A DNA stretch of 64,000 bases from Mesorhizobium shangrilense (GTDB taxonomy: Bacteria > Pseudomonadota > Alphaproteobacteria > Rhizobiales > Rhizobiaceae), in NCBI RefSeq assembly GCF_040537815.1, contig NZ_JBEWSZ010000001.1, positions 3,658,001 to 3,722,000 of the forward strand. The letters run 5' to 3'. The notes under the pieces are model-generated. The model did not search any database. It saw only the letters and a program-made list of their open reading frames with translations, and had not been told where the DNA came from. The number at the start of each line of letters is the position of its first letter. Positions within the stretch are counted from its first letter, which is position 1. The position numbers and the translations under genes are program-made. Below are positions 8,328 to 17,864 of the stretch, piece after piece.

Positions 8328-10195
8328 TGGCGGTTCTTCCCCGCCGCGATTTCCTGGCCTTGAGCGCGGCGGCTGCCGCGGCAGCGCTACTACCGGGACG
8401 GGCTTTCGCGGACGTTGCGACCGGCGTGAAACTGCATGGACTGTCCGCCTTCGGCGATCTCAAATACAAGCCTGACTTCGCCCATTTCGACTATGTCAAC
8501 GTCGATGCGCCGAGCGGCGGTCTCTTCAACTTCTCGCCACCGAACTGGGACTACAATCAGAATACGGAAACGTTCAACACGCTGAACTCCTTCACCTCGA
8601 AGGGCGATGCGCCGCCGCGCATGGAGATGTGTTTCGACACGCTGATGGTGAGGGCGCAGGACGAACCCGACGCCGTGTACGGCCAGCTTGCCAACGGTGT
8701 GATCCTTTCAGCCGACCGCAAGAGTTACGAGTTTTCGCTGAGGCCCGAGGCACGCTTCCATGATAGCACGCCGCTGACGGCCGAGGATGCCGCCTTCACC
8801 TACAAGCTCTACAAGGACAATGGCCATCCGAAAATCACGCAGGCATTGAAGTTTCTGACCGATGCCGTGGCGGTCGATGCGCACACGCTGCGGCTCACCT
8901 TTTCCGGCGGGCAGTCCGCCCGTACCGTACTCAATGTCGTCCAGTTTCCGATCTTGTCGAAGACTTTCTATACGGCGAACCCCTTCGACTCCTCGCAATT
9001 GAATGCGCCACTGGGGTCCGGCGCCTACAAGGTCGGACGACTGTCAGCGGGAACGTGGATCGAATATGAGCGCGTCGCGGACTATTGGGGCCGTGACCTT
9101 CCGGTCAATCGCGGCCAGAACAATTTCGAAATCATCCGCATCGAGTTCTATCAGAACCGAACGGCCGGCTTCGAAGCCTTCAAGAAAGGCGAGATTCTCT
9201 ATCGCGAAGAATCCGTCTCACGCGTCTGGGCGACGGGTTACGATTTTCCGGCTTTCACCTCCGGCAAGGTGGTCAAGAACGAGTTCCCGAGCGAAAAATT
9301 CCCCACGATGCAGGCAACCGCCGTCAACCAGCGTCGCGAGCACTTTCGCGACGCACGGGTGCGGCAAGCGATCGCGCTCTGCTTCGATTTCGAGTGGACA
9401 CGCCGTAACTTCTTCTACGGGTCGTATGAGCGTTCGCAATCCTGCTTCGAGAAATCGGATTTTCGCGCCGAAGGACCGCCCTCGCCGCAAGAACTGGCGC
9501 TGCTGGAGCCATTGCGCAGCCAGCTTCCGGCCGAAGTCTTTGGCGAGGCTGTGATTCAGCCCGCATCCGATGGCTCCGGCCGCGACCGCAAGCTGCTTGG
9601 CCAGGCAGCAAAGCTTCTCGCCGCGGCTGGCTGGAAGCGGTCCGGGGACTTCGTCGTCAACGACAAGGGCGAGAAGCTGTCGGCCGAATTCCTGGTCGAC
9701 GACGACATCTTCGTTCAAATCTATTCGCCCTGGGTCGCCAATATGAAGGCCGTTGGCATCGATGCCACGATCCGTTTGGTCGATTCGGCACAATATCAGC
9801 TGCGGCAGGCGACGTTCGATTTCGACCTGATCTCGGCTGCCTTCAATTTCAGTGCGACGCCGACCCTCGACGATCTCGAAATCATTTTCCATTCCAGCAC
9901 CGCCAATGCTTCCTATTCGCGCAACCTGCCGGGCACGTCGGACCCGGCGGTCGATTCGCTAGTCGATGCTGTCGGCGCCGCCAAGGATCGCGACAACCTG
10001 ACCGTCGCGATGCGCGCGCTAGACCGGGTCTTGCGCGCGCGGCTCGATTGGATTCCAAGTTGGTTCCTGGCGAATCACCGAAGCGCCTATTGGGACATGT
10101 TCGGTTTTCCTGAACAGAAGCCCGATTTCGGCTTTCCGGTCGAGACGCTGTGGTGGTTCGACAAGGGCAAGGCGGCAAAAATTGGCAAAGCCTGA
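8327..10195 (+). CDS. yejA: Extracellular solute-binding protein, family 5 (YejA-type, second copy, Tat signal)
   Basis: A 622-residue paralogue of the preceding gene. Both share the SGFGDLKY/ESKYGDNF-like mature start and the FDYVNVDAP segment. The N-terminus has RRDFLALS followed by an Ala run, which is a twin-arginine signal, so this copy is probably exported folded while the first uses Sec. The ATG overlaps the upstream stop as TGATG (8325-8329), indicating translational coupling. The downstream permease genes suggest both proteins feed one transporter. Sinorhizobium meliloti also has two YejA proteins beside one YejBEF. Confidence 0.9.
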   Translation: MAVLPRRDFLALSAAAAAAALLPGRAFADVATGVKLHGLSAFGDLKYKPDFAHFDYVNVDAPSGGLFNFSPPNWDYNQNTETFNTLNSFTSKGDAPPRMEMCFDTLMVRAQDEPDAVYGQLANGVILSADRKSYEFSLRPEARFHDSTPLTAEDAAFTYKLYKDNGHPKITQALKFLTDAVAVDAHTLRLTFSGGQSARTVLNVVQFPILSKTFYTANPFDSSQLNAPLGSGAYKVGRLSAGTWIEYERVADYWGRDLPVNRGQNNFEIIRIEFYQNRTAGFEAFKKGEILYREESVSRVWATGYDFPAFTSGKVVKNEFPSEKFPTMQATAVNQRREHFRDARVRQAIALCFDFEWTRRNFFYGSYERSQSCFEKSDFRAEGPPSPQELALLEPLRSQLPAEVFGEAVIQPASDGSGRDRKLLGQAAKLLAAAGWKRSGDFVVNDKGEKLSAEFLVDDDIFVQIYSPWVANMKAVGIDATIRLVDSAQYQLRQATFDFDLISAAFNFSATPTLDDLEIIFHSSTANASYSRNLPGTSDPAVDSLVDAVGAAKDRDNLTVAMRALDRVLRARLDWIPSWFLANHRSAYWDMFGFPEQKPDFGFPVETLWWFDKGKAAKIGKA

Positions 10196-10225
10196 CATTC
10201 TCGCGCACGCAGGGCAGACGAACTG

Positions 10226-11320
10226 ATGGGCGCCTACATCCTGCGCCGCATCCTGCTGATGATCCCGACCCTGTTCGGCATCATGGCGATATCCTTCGCC
10301 GTCATCCAGTTCGCGCCAGGCGGCCCGGTCGAGCAGATCATCGCCAAGCTGACCAACCAGGGCGGCAGCGATCGTCTGGGCGGTGGCGGTGGCGATACGG
10401 GCGGCAGCAATTTCGACGTCGCCGGCGACGTCGGTTCGAAATACCGGGGCGCACAGGGCCTCGACCCGGAATTCATCAAGAAACTCGAGAAGCAGTTCGG
10501 CTTCGACAAGCCGCCGCTCGAACGCTTCGGCATGATGCTGTGGAACTATTCCCGTTTCGATTTCGGCAACAGCTATTTTCGCGATATCTCGGTGCTCGAC
10601 CTGATCCTCGAGAAGATGCCGGTTTCGATTTCGATAGGGCTGTGGATCACGCTGCTCTCCTATCTGATTTCGATCCCGCTCGGCATCCGCAAGGCGGTCA
10701 AGGATGGTTCGGCGTTCGATGTGTGGACCAGCGGCGTCGTCATCGTCGGCTATGCCATTCCCGGCTTCCTGTTCGCCATCCTTTTGATGATCCTGTTTGC
10801 CGGCGGCTCGTTCTGGGACTGGTTTCCGTTGCGCGGCATCGTCTCGGACAATTGGGACCAGCTGTCCTGGCCGGCGAAGATCCTCGACTATTTCTGGCAT
10901 ATGACCTTGCCGCTGACAGCCCTGGTCCTGTCAGCCTTCGCCACGACGACGCTTTTGACCAAGAACTCCTTCCTCGAGGAAATCCGCAAGCAGTATGTGG
11001 TCACCGCGCGCGCCAAGGGCTTGTCTGAACGGCAGGTGCTCTACGGCCATGTGTTCCGCAATGCCATGCTGATCGTCATCGCCGGCTTTCCCGGCGCCTT
11101 CATTTCGGCCTTCTTCACGGGCTCGCTGTTGATCGAGAACATCTTTTCGCTCGACGGCCTCGGCCTGCTCGGCTTCAAGTCGGTGGTCGAGCGCGATTAT
11201 CCCGTGGTGTTCGCCAACCTTTACATCTTTTCGCTGCTCGGGCTGTTTGTCGGGTTGCTGTCGGACCTGATGTATACCTGGGTCGACCCGCGCATCGATT
11301 TCGAGCGGAGAGACGTCTGA
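10226..11320 (+). CDS. yejB: Microcin C/peptide ABC transporter permease YejB
   Basis: An inner-membrane permease of the DppB/OppB family, 364 residues. It starts [18 protein letters not shown], the usual first transmembrane helix. A Gly-rich periplasmic stretch follows near residues 48-70, and the EAA-loop region ([12 protein letters not shown]) lies near 255-267. The C-terminus [11 protein letters not shown] is typical of YejB. Its stop overlaps the yejE start by one base (TGATG at 11318-11322). YejABEF systems import peptides and, in S. meliloti, contribute to tolerance of plant NCR peptides; whether this one does is inference. Confidence 0.94.
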   Translation: MGAYILRRILLMIPTLFGIMAISFAVIQFAPGGPVEQIIAKLTNQGGSDRLGGGGGDTGGSNFDVAGDVGSKYRGAQGLDPEFIKKLEKQFGFDKPPLERFGMMLWNYSRFDFGNSYFRDISVLDLILEKMPVSISIGLWITLLSYLISIPLGIRKAVKDGSAFDVWTSGVVIVGYAIPGFLFAILLMILFAGGSFWDWFPLRGIVSDNWDQLSWPAKILDYFWHMTLPLTALVLSAFATTTLLTKNSFLEEIRKQYVVTARAKGLSERQVLYGHVFRNAMLIVIAGFPGAFISAFFTGSLLIENIFSLDGLGLLGFKSVVERDYPVVFANLYIFSLLGLFVGLLSDLMYTWVDPRIDFERRDV

Positions 11321-12465
11321 TGTCCGGGGTGGAGATCGCCGCCGGGACGACGCCGGGTCGGACAGCCAGACCCAGGTTCTCGCCGCTCAATCAGCGCCGC
11401 TGGCAGAATTTCAAGTCCAACCGGCGTGGTTACTGGTCGCTGTGGATTTTCCTCGTCCTGTTCGTGCTGTCGCTGTTTGCCGAATTGATCGCCAACGACA
11501 GGCCGCTCATCGCTTCCTACAAGGGCGAGATACTGTTCCCGGTGCTGGTCGCCTATCCCGAGGAGAAATTCGGCGGCTTCTACGCCGTCACAGACTATCG
11601 CGATCCGGTCATCCAGGACGAGATCGATGCCCATGGCTGGACGCTCTGGCCGCCGGTTCGCTACTCCTACCAGACCGTCAACAACGCCATTCCCGAGGCC
11701 GCGCCCGCCAAGCCTTCCTGGCGCTACGATGCCGCGACACGCTGCAAGCAGTATCCGCAAGGTGCCGCCGATCCCAATTGCATCGTCGGCAACTGGAACT
11801 GGCTGGGCACCGACGACCAGGCGCGCGACGTGCTGGCGCGCGTCATCTACGGCTTTCGGGTCTCGGTGCTGTTCGGGCTGATCCTGACCACGGGCTCCGC
11901 GCTGATCGGCGTGGCGGCGGGCGCAATGCAAGGTTATTTCGGCGGCTGGACGGACCTGCTGTTCCAGCGATTCATCGAGATCTGGTCGGCCATTCCAGTC
12001 CTCTATTTGCTGCTGATCGTGGCCGCCATCCTGCCGCCCGGCTTCTTCATCCTGCTGGGACTGATGCTGCTGTTCTCCTGGGTGGCGCTGGTCGGCGTCG
12101 TGCGCGCCGAATTCCTGCGTGCCCGCAATTTCGAATATGTCAACGCGGCACGAGCGCTCGGCGTATCCAACCGCACCATCATGTTCCGGCATCTTCTGCC
12201 CAACGCCATGGTGGCAGCGCTGACCTTCCTGCCCTTCCTGCTCTCGGGCTCGATCTCGACGCTAACCTCGCTCGATTATCTTGGCTTCGGCCTGCCGCCC
12301 GGCTCCGCCTCGCTGGGTGAACTGCTGAAGCAGGCCCAGCGCAACCTCAATGCGCCGTGGCTCGGCATTTCCGGCTTCGTGGTCATTTCGCTGATGCTGT
12401 CGCTGCTGGTTTTCGTCGGCGAAGCGACCCGCGATGCGTTCGATCCGCGCAAGACATTCAAATGA
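11320..12465 (+). CDS. yejE: Microcin C/peptide ABC transporter permease YejE
   Basis: A DppC/OppC-type permease, 381 residues, pairing with YejB. The N-terminal cytoplasmic segment (LNQRRWQNFKSNRRGYWSL) precedes the first helix. A large periplasmic loop with KQYPQGAADPNC precedes the GTDDQARDVLARVIYGFR signature, and the EAA loop is near residues 270-290 (NAARALGVSNRTIMFRH). Its stop overlaps the start of the ATPase gene (ATGA at 12462-12465), so the operon continues without a gap. Confidence 0.94.
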   Translation: MSGVEIAAGTTPGRTARPRFSPLNQRRWQNFKSNRRGYWSLWIFLVLFVLSLFAELIANDRPLIASYKGEILFPVLVAYPEEKFGGFYAVTDYRDPVIQDEIDAHGWTLWPPVRYSYQTVNNAIPEAAPAKPSWRYDAATRCKQYPQGAADPNCIVGNWNWLGTDDQARDVLARVIYGFRVSVLFGLILTTGSALIGVAAGAMQGYFGGWTDLLFQRFIEIWSAIPVLYLLLIVAAILPPGFFILLGLMLLFSWVALVGVVRAEFLRARNFEYVNAARALGVSNRTIMFRHLLPNAMVAALTFLPFLLSGSISTLTSLDYLGFGLPPGSASLGELLKQAQRNLNAPWLGISGFVVISLMLSLLVFVGEATRDAFDPRKTFK

Positions 12466-14093
12466 ACGAAACCCCTCTCCTCTCCGTTCGCGACCTCAGC
12501 GTCGCCTTCTCGCAAGGCGGCAAACAGTCGATCGCCGTCGACCATGTGTCCTTCGACATCGCCAAGGGTGAGACGGTGGCGCTGGTGGGCGAATCCGGTT
12601 CCGGCAAATCGGTCTCGGCGCTTTCGGTGCTGAAGCTGCTGCCCTATCCGACCGCCAGCCATCCATCAGGCAAGATCCTGTTCCAGGGCAACGACCTGCT
12701 GGCGCTGAACGAAAAGCAATTGCGCCAGGTGCGCGGCAACAAGATCACCATGATCTTCCAGGAGCCGATGACCTCGCTCAACCCGCTGCACACGATCGAG
12801 CAGCAGATCGTCGAGATCCTGAAACTGCACCAGGGCATGGCTGACCGTCCGGCCAAGGCACGTACGCTGGCATTGCTCAACGAAGTCGGCATCCGCGATC
12901 CGCAGAAGCGGCTCGACGCCTATCCGCACCAATTGTCCGGCGGCCAGCGCCAACGTGTCATGATCGCCATGGCGCTGGCGAACGAGCCTGAGCTGCTCAT
13001 CGCCGACGAACCGACGACGGCGCTGGACGTCACGGTGCAGGCGCAGATCCTCGAACTGCTGGCGGGGCTGAAAAGCCGCAAGAACATGTCGATGCTGTTC
13101 ATCACCCATGATCTCGGCATCGTGCGCAAGATCGCCGACCGCGTCTGCGTGATGACCAAGGGCAAGATCGTCGAGACCGGTCCGACGAAGGACATCTTCG
13201 CCAATCCCCAGCATCCCTATACGCGCCATTTGCTGGCCGCCGAGCCCAAGGGCAAGCCGCCGGCCGCCAACAGTGCCGCCAAGGCGGTGATGACCGGCCA
13301 TGACATAAAAGTCTGGTTTCCGATCAAGAAGGGTTTTTTCCGGCGCACCGTCGACAATGTGAAGGCGGTGGACGGCATCGACATCACCGTGCGTGCCGGG
13401 CAGACGCTGGGCGTCGTCGGCGAATCCGGGTCCGGCAAGACAACGCTTGGCCTGGCGTTGGCCAGGATGATCTCGTCGACCGGCGTAATCCAGTTCAACG
13501 GGCGCGACATCAACCAGCTCTCCTTCAACGCCATGCGACCGCTTAGGCGCGAGTTGCAGATCGTCTTCCAGGATCCGTTCGGCTCGCTCAGCCCGCGCAT
13601 GTCGATCGCCGAGATCATCGAGGAGGGGCTGAAGATCCACGAGCCGAAGCTGTCGCCCGATGGGCGCGACGACAAAGTGGTCGCCGTGCTGAAGGAAGTC
13701 GGGCTCGATCCGGAGACGCGCAACCGCTATCCGCACGAATTCTCCGGCGGCCAGCGCCAGCGAGTCGCCATAGCGCGCGCCATGGTGCTCAATCCGCGCT
13801 TCGTCATGCTGGACGAGCCGACCTCCGCGCTCGACATGAGCGTGCAGGCGCAGGTGGTCGACCTCTTGCGCAACCTGCAGGCAAAGCACGACCTCGCCTA
13901 CCTGTTCATCAGCCATGATCTGAAGGTCATCCGGGCGCTTGCCAACGAGGTCATCGTCATGCGCAACGGGGTGGTGGTGGAAGCTGGCCCATCCGAACAA
14001 ATTTTCGAACGGCCGCAAACCGACTATACTCGGGCGCTGATCTCCGCCGCCTTCAAGATCGAAACGGCTCCGGTCGGCATCGTCAGCCAGTGA
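12462..14093 (+). CDS. yejF: Peptide ABC transporter ATP-binding protein YejF (two ATPase domains)
   Basis: A 543-residue cytoplasmic ATPase with two fused ABC domains, as is normal for YejF. Domain 1 has Walker A GESGSGKS at residues 43-50 and LSGGQRQR; domain 2 has GESGSGKT and FSGGQRQR. Each has a LIADEP or MLDEPTSAL Walker B. The ATG at 12462 lies within yejE's stop region; the longer frame from 12357 would overlap yejE by about 100 bp and is not homologous. It is the last gene of the importer. Confidence 0.95.
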   Translation: MNETPLLSVRDLSVAFSQGGKQSIAVDHVSFDIAKGETVALVGESGSGKSVSALSVLKLLPYPTASHPSGKILFQGNDLLALNEKQLRQVRGNKITMIFQEPMTSLNPLHTIEQQIVEILKLHQGMADRPAKARTLALLNEVGIRDPQKRLDAYPHQLSGGQRQRVMIAMALANEPELLIADEPTTALDVTVQAQILELLAGLKSRKNMSMLFITHDLGIVRKIADRVCVMTKGKIVETGPTKDIFANPQHPYTRHLLAAEPKGKPPAANSAAKAVMTGHDIKVWFPIKKGFFRRTVDNVKAVDGIDITVRAGQTLGVVGESGSGKTTLGLALARMISSTGVIQFNGRDINQLSFNAMRPLRRELQIVFQDPFGSLSPRMSIAEIIEEGLKIHEPKLSPDGRDDKVVAVLKEVGLDPETRNRYPHEFSGGQRQRVAIARAMVLNPRFVMLDEPTSALDMSVQAQVVDLLRNLQAKHDLAYLFISHDLKVIRALANEVIVMRNGVVVEAGPSEQIFERPQTDYTRALISAAFKIETAPVGIVSQ

Positions 14094-14103
14094 TTTGCAT
14101 GTA

Positions 14104-15063
14104 ATGGAACAGAAGACCGCAATGGAAAAAGGCCGCATCCTGCTCGCCGTGACAGGCTTTCACCCGCAACGCTGGCACGAATTGCTGTCGGCGGAGCGCG
14201 ACGTGGTGCTGGAGCCGGACGGCGCCAAGGACCCGTCGATCACCTACGCGGTGGTGTGGAAGCAGCGGCCGAACCTCTTGTCGTCGCTGCCCAATCTGCG
14301 CGCCATCTTCTCGATCGGCGCCGGCGTCGATCATATCTTCGCCGATCCAGGCCTGCCAAAGGTGCCGATCGTGAAGGTCGTTGCCGACAATCTCACCCAG
14401 TACATGACTGAATATGTCGTCTGGCGGGTGCTCGATCATCACCGCCAGGGCCTGCTCTACCGTTTACAGCAGAAGAAGAAGGCATGGCATGATCCGCCAC
14501 AGCCGCCCGCCGGCGACATATCGGTCGGCATCATGGGCTTCGGCACGCTCGGGCGCGCCGCAGCTTCTGTCTTGTTGTCCCTTGGCTTCAAGGTCAATGG
14601 CTGGGCGCGCGGCGATAAGCCGATGGCTGGCGTTTCGACCTTTGCCGGCGAGGCCGGATTGAAGCCCTTCCTCAATGCCACCGACATTCTGGTTGTGCTG
14701 CTGCCCCTGACTCCCAATACGCAGGGTCTGATCAACTACGGGCTGCTGAAGGAGCTCAGAAAACGCAACGGCCTTGGCGGTTCGGTGCTGATCAATGCCG
14801 GGCGTGGCCGCCTGCAGAAGGATGCCGACATTGCGCGCGCACTGGACGATGGCACCTTGAAGGAGGCGAGCCTCGACGTGTTCGAGGTCGAGCCGCTGCC
14901 CAAGACCAGCCCGCTATGGGGCCATCCGAAGATTTTCGTCACGCCGCACGCGGCGGCGACCTCCGACCCCGCGCATCTCGTACCGAGCATGCTGCGCCAG
15001 ATGGACGCCTTCGAGCGTGGCGAGAAGCTGGAAAACCTGGTGGACCGCAACGCGGGTTATTAG
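14104..15063 (+). CDS. ghrA: Glyoxylate/hydroxypyruvate reductase A-like D-2-hydroxyacid dehydrogenase
   Basis: A cytosolic NADPH-dependent reductase of glyoxylate and hydroxypyruvate by family. The protein has the GhrA-type Rossmann motif GIMGFGTLGRAA and the INAGRGR catalytic arginine region. An acidic catalytic residue lies in FEVEPLP, and the TPHAAAT histidine is present; about 319 residues is normal. The start is uncertain: ATG at 14104 and ATG at 14122 are both possible, and neither has a clear ribosome site. It begins 10 bp after yejF, so it is probably read through from the peptide importer operon. Confidence 0.87.
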   Translation: MEQKTAMEKGRILLAVTGFHPQRWHELLSAERDVVLEPDGAKDPSITYAVVWKQRPNLLSSLPNLRAIFSIGAGVDHIFADPGLPKVPIVKVVADNLTQYMTEYVVWRVLDHHRQGLLYRLQQKKKAWHDPPQPPAGDISVGIMGFGTLGRAAASVLLSLGFKVNGWARGDKPMAGVSTFAGEAGLKPFLNATDILVVLLPLTPNTQGLINYGLLKELRKRNGLGGSVLINAGRGRLQKDADIARALDDGTLKEASLDVFEVEPLPKTSPLWGHPKIFVTPHAAATSDPAHLVPSMLRQMDAFERGEKLENLVDRNAGY

Positions 15064-15071
15064 CGCCGCAA

Positions 15072-15105
15072 GACTTAGCCAGGCAGCTTGACTTAGCCAG
15101 GCAGC
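15072..15105. repeat. Tandem 18-bp duplication at a gene end
   Basis: The 16-mer GACTTAGCCAGGCAGC occurs at 15072-15087 and again at 15090-15105, an 18-bp period. The right copy contains the stop codon and last codons of the minus-strand lipoprotein gene, so the left copy repeats the gene's end after its stop. Confidence 0.85.
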
Positions 15106-15455
15106 GTCAGCTTGGTCTGCTTGGCCGGCTTGTCGCATTCACGGCGGGTGATCGAACGGTTCATGGCGTCGATCTTGCCGCTGGCCGCTTCGGCGTCGCG
15201 TTGGTTCTTCGAACGTGTGTCCATCATGAACGGGCCAAAGCCCATCGCAGGGTTGGAGAAGGTCGGCTTCGCGGTCTGCGGTGACAGGTGATATTGCTGC
15301 GCCAGGCCATTACGCTGAGCCAGCAGCTGATCGCAAGGGACCGTATCGTATTGCAGCGACGATTGGACGTTCGCATCCTGCCTTTCCGCCAACGAATTCT
15401 CCATGCAGCCGGCCACTGCCAGGCAGGATGCCAAGACCATCATGTTCCAACGCAT
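15093..15455 (-). CDS. Small outer-membrane-type lipoprotein of unknown function
   Basis: A 120-residue product starting MRWNMMVLASCLAVAGC, a lipoprotein signal with lipobox LAVAGC (lipidated Cys at residue 17). The mature part is polar with several Lys/Arg pairs and two further cysteines (VPCDQL and RRECDKP). I do not recognise the family. The in-frame ATG at 15467 would add four residues, and the start at 15455 gives the more compact signal. The convergent ghrA gene ends 29 bp away. Confidence 0.72.
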   Translation of the reverse strand: MRWNMMVLASCLAVAGCMENSLAERQDANVQSSLQYDTVPCDQLLAQRNGLAQQYHLSPQTAKPTFSNPAMGFGPFMMDTRSKNQRDAEAASGKIDAMNRSITRRECDKPAKQTKLTLPG

Positions 15456-15562
15456 GGGGTGCTCCATATCAACGCGCGTTCGTTGGTGTCAGTCGGGGTT
15501 CAAGAATCGGGCTTTTTCGCAGTCACCGCAATGGTCGTTCGACGCGAAGCGAAAAAACCTGT

Positions 15563-16504
15563 TCATGCATCCGTTTCCACCAACGACGAAGACAGTGCCG
15601 CGACCACGACCAGCCCCTCGACCGCCTGGCGTCGATCCTGCCGGATGATCTTCGTTTCCAGTGACAGGATCGAAAAACCTTTGTCGGCGAGTACCCGGCA
15701 CACATAGGCCTGCGAATGCGCATAGCGACGCGACGGTTGCAATGCGAAATCACCGTCCACTCCCGCATCGCTGAGCTTCTCGACCGAGAACGCAAACAAC
15801 CCGTCGTCAGCAAATATCGCCGCGACATTCTTCACCACACCGTCGAGCGCGCCGACATAGATGAAGACATCGGCCGCGGTCACCAGGTCGGCCTTGTTGC
15901 CCGCATGGGCAAAGTCCTGCAAATTGGCCTTGGCGAGGACATCGTAGATGTTCTTTGCCCGAGCCTTCCCGAGCATTCTGGCGGAGATGTCGACACCCTC
16001 AAGCCGGTCGGCAATAGGCCGCAGCCTTTCACCCATCAGCCCCGTACCGCAGCCGAGATCGAGCACCAGGCCGAAGCGGCCCGGCCTGGCGGCCCGAATG
16101 GCCTCTTCGAGAAATTCGGGCACCCGGTAGCCAAGCTTCTCGACCAGAGCGTCATCGAAGCTTTCGGCATAGTGGTCGAACAGCGTTTCGACAAAGGCGC
16201 TGGGCGGCGCTCCTGTTGCCGGCTCCCTGCCGATCAATTGCAGCTTGAGCGCGGCGCCCTGGCGATCCGTCGGATCGAGCTTCAGCGATATTGCCCAGGC
16301 CTGCGCCGCGAGATCGAGCGCGCCCGCCGTCTCCTGCATCTCGCCAAGGCGATACCAGCCCATCGCCCATTGCGGCACCATTTCCATGGCGCCAAGCAGC
16401 AGCTCAGCCGCCGCCGCATGGTCGCCCGATGCATGGAGCATCTCGGCATAGTCGGCGCGACGATCGGCGTTCAAGTCGCCGGACGAGGCCTGAAGCGGCT
16501 TCAT
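15563..16504 (-). CDS. SAM-dependent methyltransferase with N-terminal TPR-like region
   Basis: A 313-residue protein. Residues 1-95 form two or three TPR-like helical pairs (YAEMLHASGDHAAAAELLLGA, WYRLGEMQETAG). Residues 105-300 are a class I methyltransferase fold with motif I VLDLGCGTGLMG near 147-158 and the EGVDIS loop. The substrate is unknown; proteins of this layout are often annotated as trans-aconitate- or biotin-type methyltransferases without proof. It is divergent from the ligase-associated exonuclease, with 105 bp between the starts. Confidence 0.82.
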   Translation of the reverse strand: MKPLQASSGDLNADRRADYAEMLHASGDHAAAAELLLGAMEMVPQWAMGWYRLGEMQETAGALDLAAQAWAISLKLDPTDRQGAALKLQLIGREPATGAPPSAFVETLFDHYAESFDDALVEKLGYRVPEFLEEAIRAARPGRFGLVLDLGCGTGLMGERLRPIADRLEGVDISARMLGKARAKNIYDVLAKANLQDFAHAGNKADLVTAADVFIYVGALDGVVKNVAAIFADDGLFAFSVEKLSDAGVDGDFALQPSRRYAHSQAYVCRVLADKGFSILSLETKIIRQDRRQAVEGLVVVAALSSSLVETDA

Positions 16505-16609
16505 GGCAGTGGTTCCGCCGGCGGATTCAGCCGGGATGGTGTGTATGCTGGAGTCAGCAGAGACTTACAACAGGCTTCCCGCGCCGCAATTCATGCCTAT
16601 CTTGCAAAC

Positions 16610-17620
16610 ATGCGCGCCAGCGACCTGCTTCACCCCCGGCCCGAAGGCCTTTATTGCCCGCCCGGCGATTTCTTCATCGACCCGGTGCGACCGGTCAACC
16701 GCGCGCTGATCACGCACGGCCATTCCGATCATGCCCGCTCGGGCCATCGTTCGGTGCTGGCGACGCGACAAACGCTGGACATCATGGCCCTGCGCTACGG
16801 CGAGGGTTTTGCCGGCGCGACGCAAGCGGCCAGTCTCGGCGAGACGATCGCGCTGAACGATGTCACCGTGACCTTCCATCCGGCCGGTCATGTGCTGGGC
16901 TCGGCGCAGATCGCGGTGGAAAACCAGGGCATGCGCATCGTGGCGTCCGGCGACTACAAGCGCCAGAAGGACGCCACGTGCCTGCCGTTCGAGCCGGTCA
17001 AATGCGACGTGTTCATCACCGAGGCGACCTTCGGCCTGCCGGTGTTCCGTCATCCGCCCGACACGGAGGAAATCGCCCGCCTGCTGAAATCCACAGCGCA
17101 ATTTCCTGAACGCGCGCATCTGGTCGGCGCCTATGCGCTGGGCAAGGCGCAGCGCGTCATGCGGCTGCTGCGCGATGCCGGCTACGACCGGCCGATCTAT
17201 ATCCACGGCGCGCTGGCGAAGCTCAGCGACTACTACCAGAGCCAGGGCATCGACCTCGGCACACTGGAACCGGCAACCATCGAGACCGGCGGCAAGGAGG
17301 ACTTTGCCGGCGCCATCGTCGTCGGCCCGCCATCGGCCTTCGCCGACCGCTGGGCGCGGCGCTTTCCCGATCCGATCTCGTGCTTTGCATCCGGCTGGAT
17401 GCGCATCCGCCAGCGCGCCAAGCAAGGCGGCGTCGAGCTGCCGCTGATCATATCCGACCATTCCGACTGGGGTGAGCTGACGACGACGATCAAGGAGACA
17501 GGCGCGGACGAGATATGGGTGACGCATGGCCGCGAGGAAGCGCTGGTGCGCTGGTGCGAGCTTGAGGGCATCGCCGCCCGGCCGCTGCACCTGGTGGGGT
17601 ATGAGGACGAGGGCGATTGA
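16610..17620 (+). CDS. Ligase-associated DNA exonuclease (metallo-beta-lactamase/beta-CASP fold)
   Basis: A 336-residue protein of the family encoded beside bacterial ATP-dependent DNA ligases, thought to trim DNA ends in repair. The metal motif THGHSDHA places H36, H38, D40 and H41, and later GSAQI, SGDYKRQKD and the SDHSDWGEL segment fit the beta-CASP subfamily. The ATG at 16610 was chosen: the frame is open 298 codons further upstream, but that part is antisense to the methyltransferase gene and unrelated. The ATP-dependent ligase follows after a 244-bp gap filled by a palindromic repeat. Confidence 0.9.
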   Translation: MRASDLLHPRPEGLYCPPGDFFIDPVRPVNRALITHGHSDHARSGHRSVLATRQTLDIMALRYGEGFAGATQAASLGETIALNDVTVTFHPAGHVLGSAQIAVENQGMRIVASGDYKRQKDATCLPFEPVKCDVFITEATFGLPVFRHPPDTEEIARLLKSTAQFPERAHLVGAYALGKAQRVMRLLRDAGYDRPIYIHGALAKLSDYYQSQGIDLGTLEPATIETGGKEDFAGAIVVGPPSAFADRWARRFPDPISCFASGWMRIRQRAKQGGVELPLIISDHSDWGELTTTIKETGADEIWVTHGREEALVRWCELEGIAARPLHLVGYEDEGD

Positions 17621-17661
17621 TGGCGATCTTTGATCCAACAATCGCCGGAGCAGCGTTCTAC

Positions 17662-17823
17662 GGCGCGCCCCTCTGTCCTGCCGGACATCTCCCCCACTTG
17701 GAGGGAGATTGGCAGTTTCTTGCTTGCCGCCCATCCTTCAACGCTGGTGATTGGCGAAAGCCGGCGCGACATCCGATCTCCCCCCTTGTGGGAGAGATGT
17801 CCGGTAGGACAGAGGGGCGCGCC
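17662..17823. repeat. RIME-like intergenic palindromic element, copy A
   Basis: An imperfect inverted repeat of 162 bp. The outer arms match for 18 bases (GGCGCGCCCCTCTGTCCT against its complement ending at 17823) and continue with a few mismatches through CCGGACATCTC. A second copy with the same arm core lies at 23229-23378. It fills the gap between the exonuclease and ligase genes. Resemblance to rhizobial RIME-type mosaic elements is inferred from structure and position. Confidence 0.85.
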
Positions 17824-17864
17824 ACAGAACGCAAACCTCGTCCACTATCGCGGCCCATATCCTT

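Noticed and set aside
15716..16609. 298-codon open extension upstream of the exonuclease start
   Set aside because: It is antisense to the methyltransferase gene, has no motif, and the enzyme family begins at the ATG at 16610.
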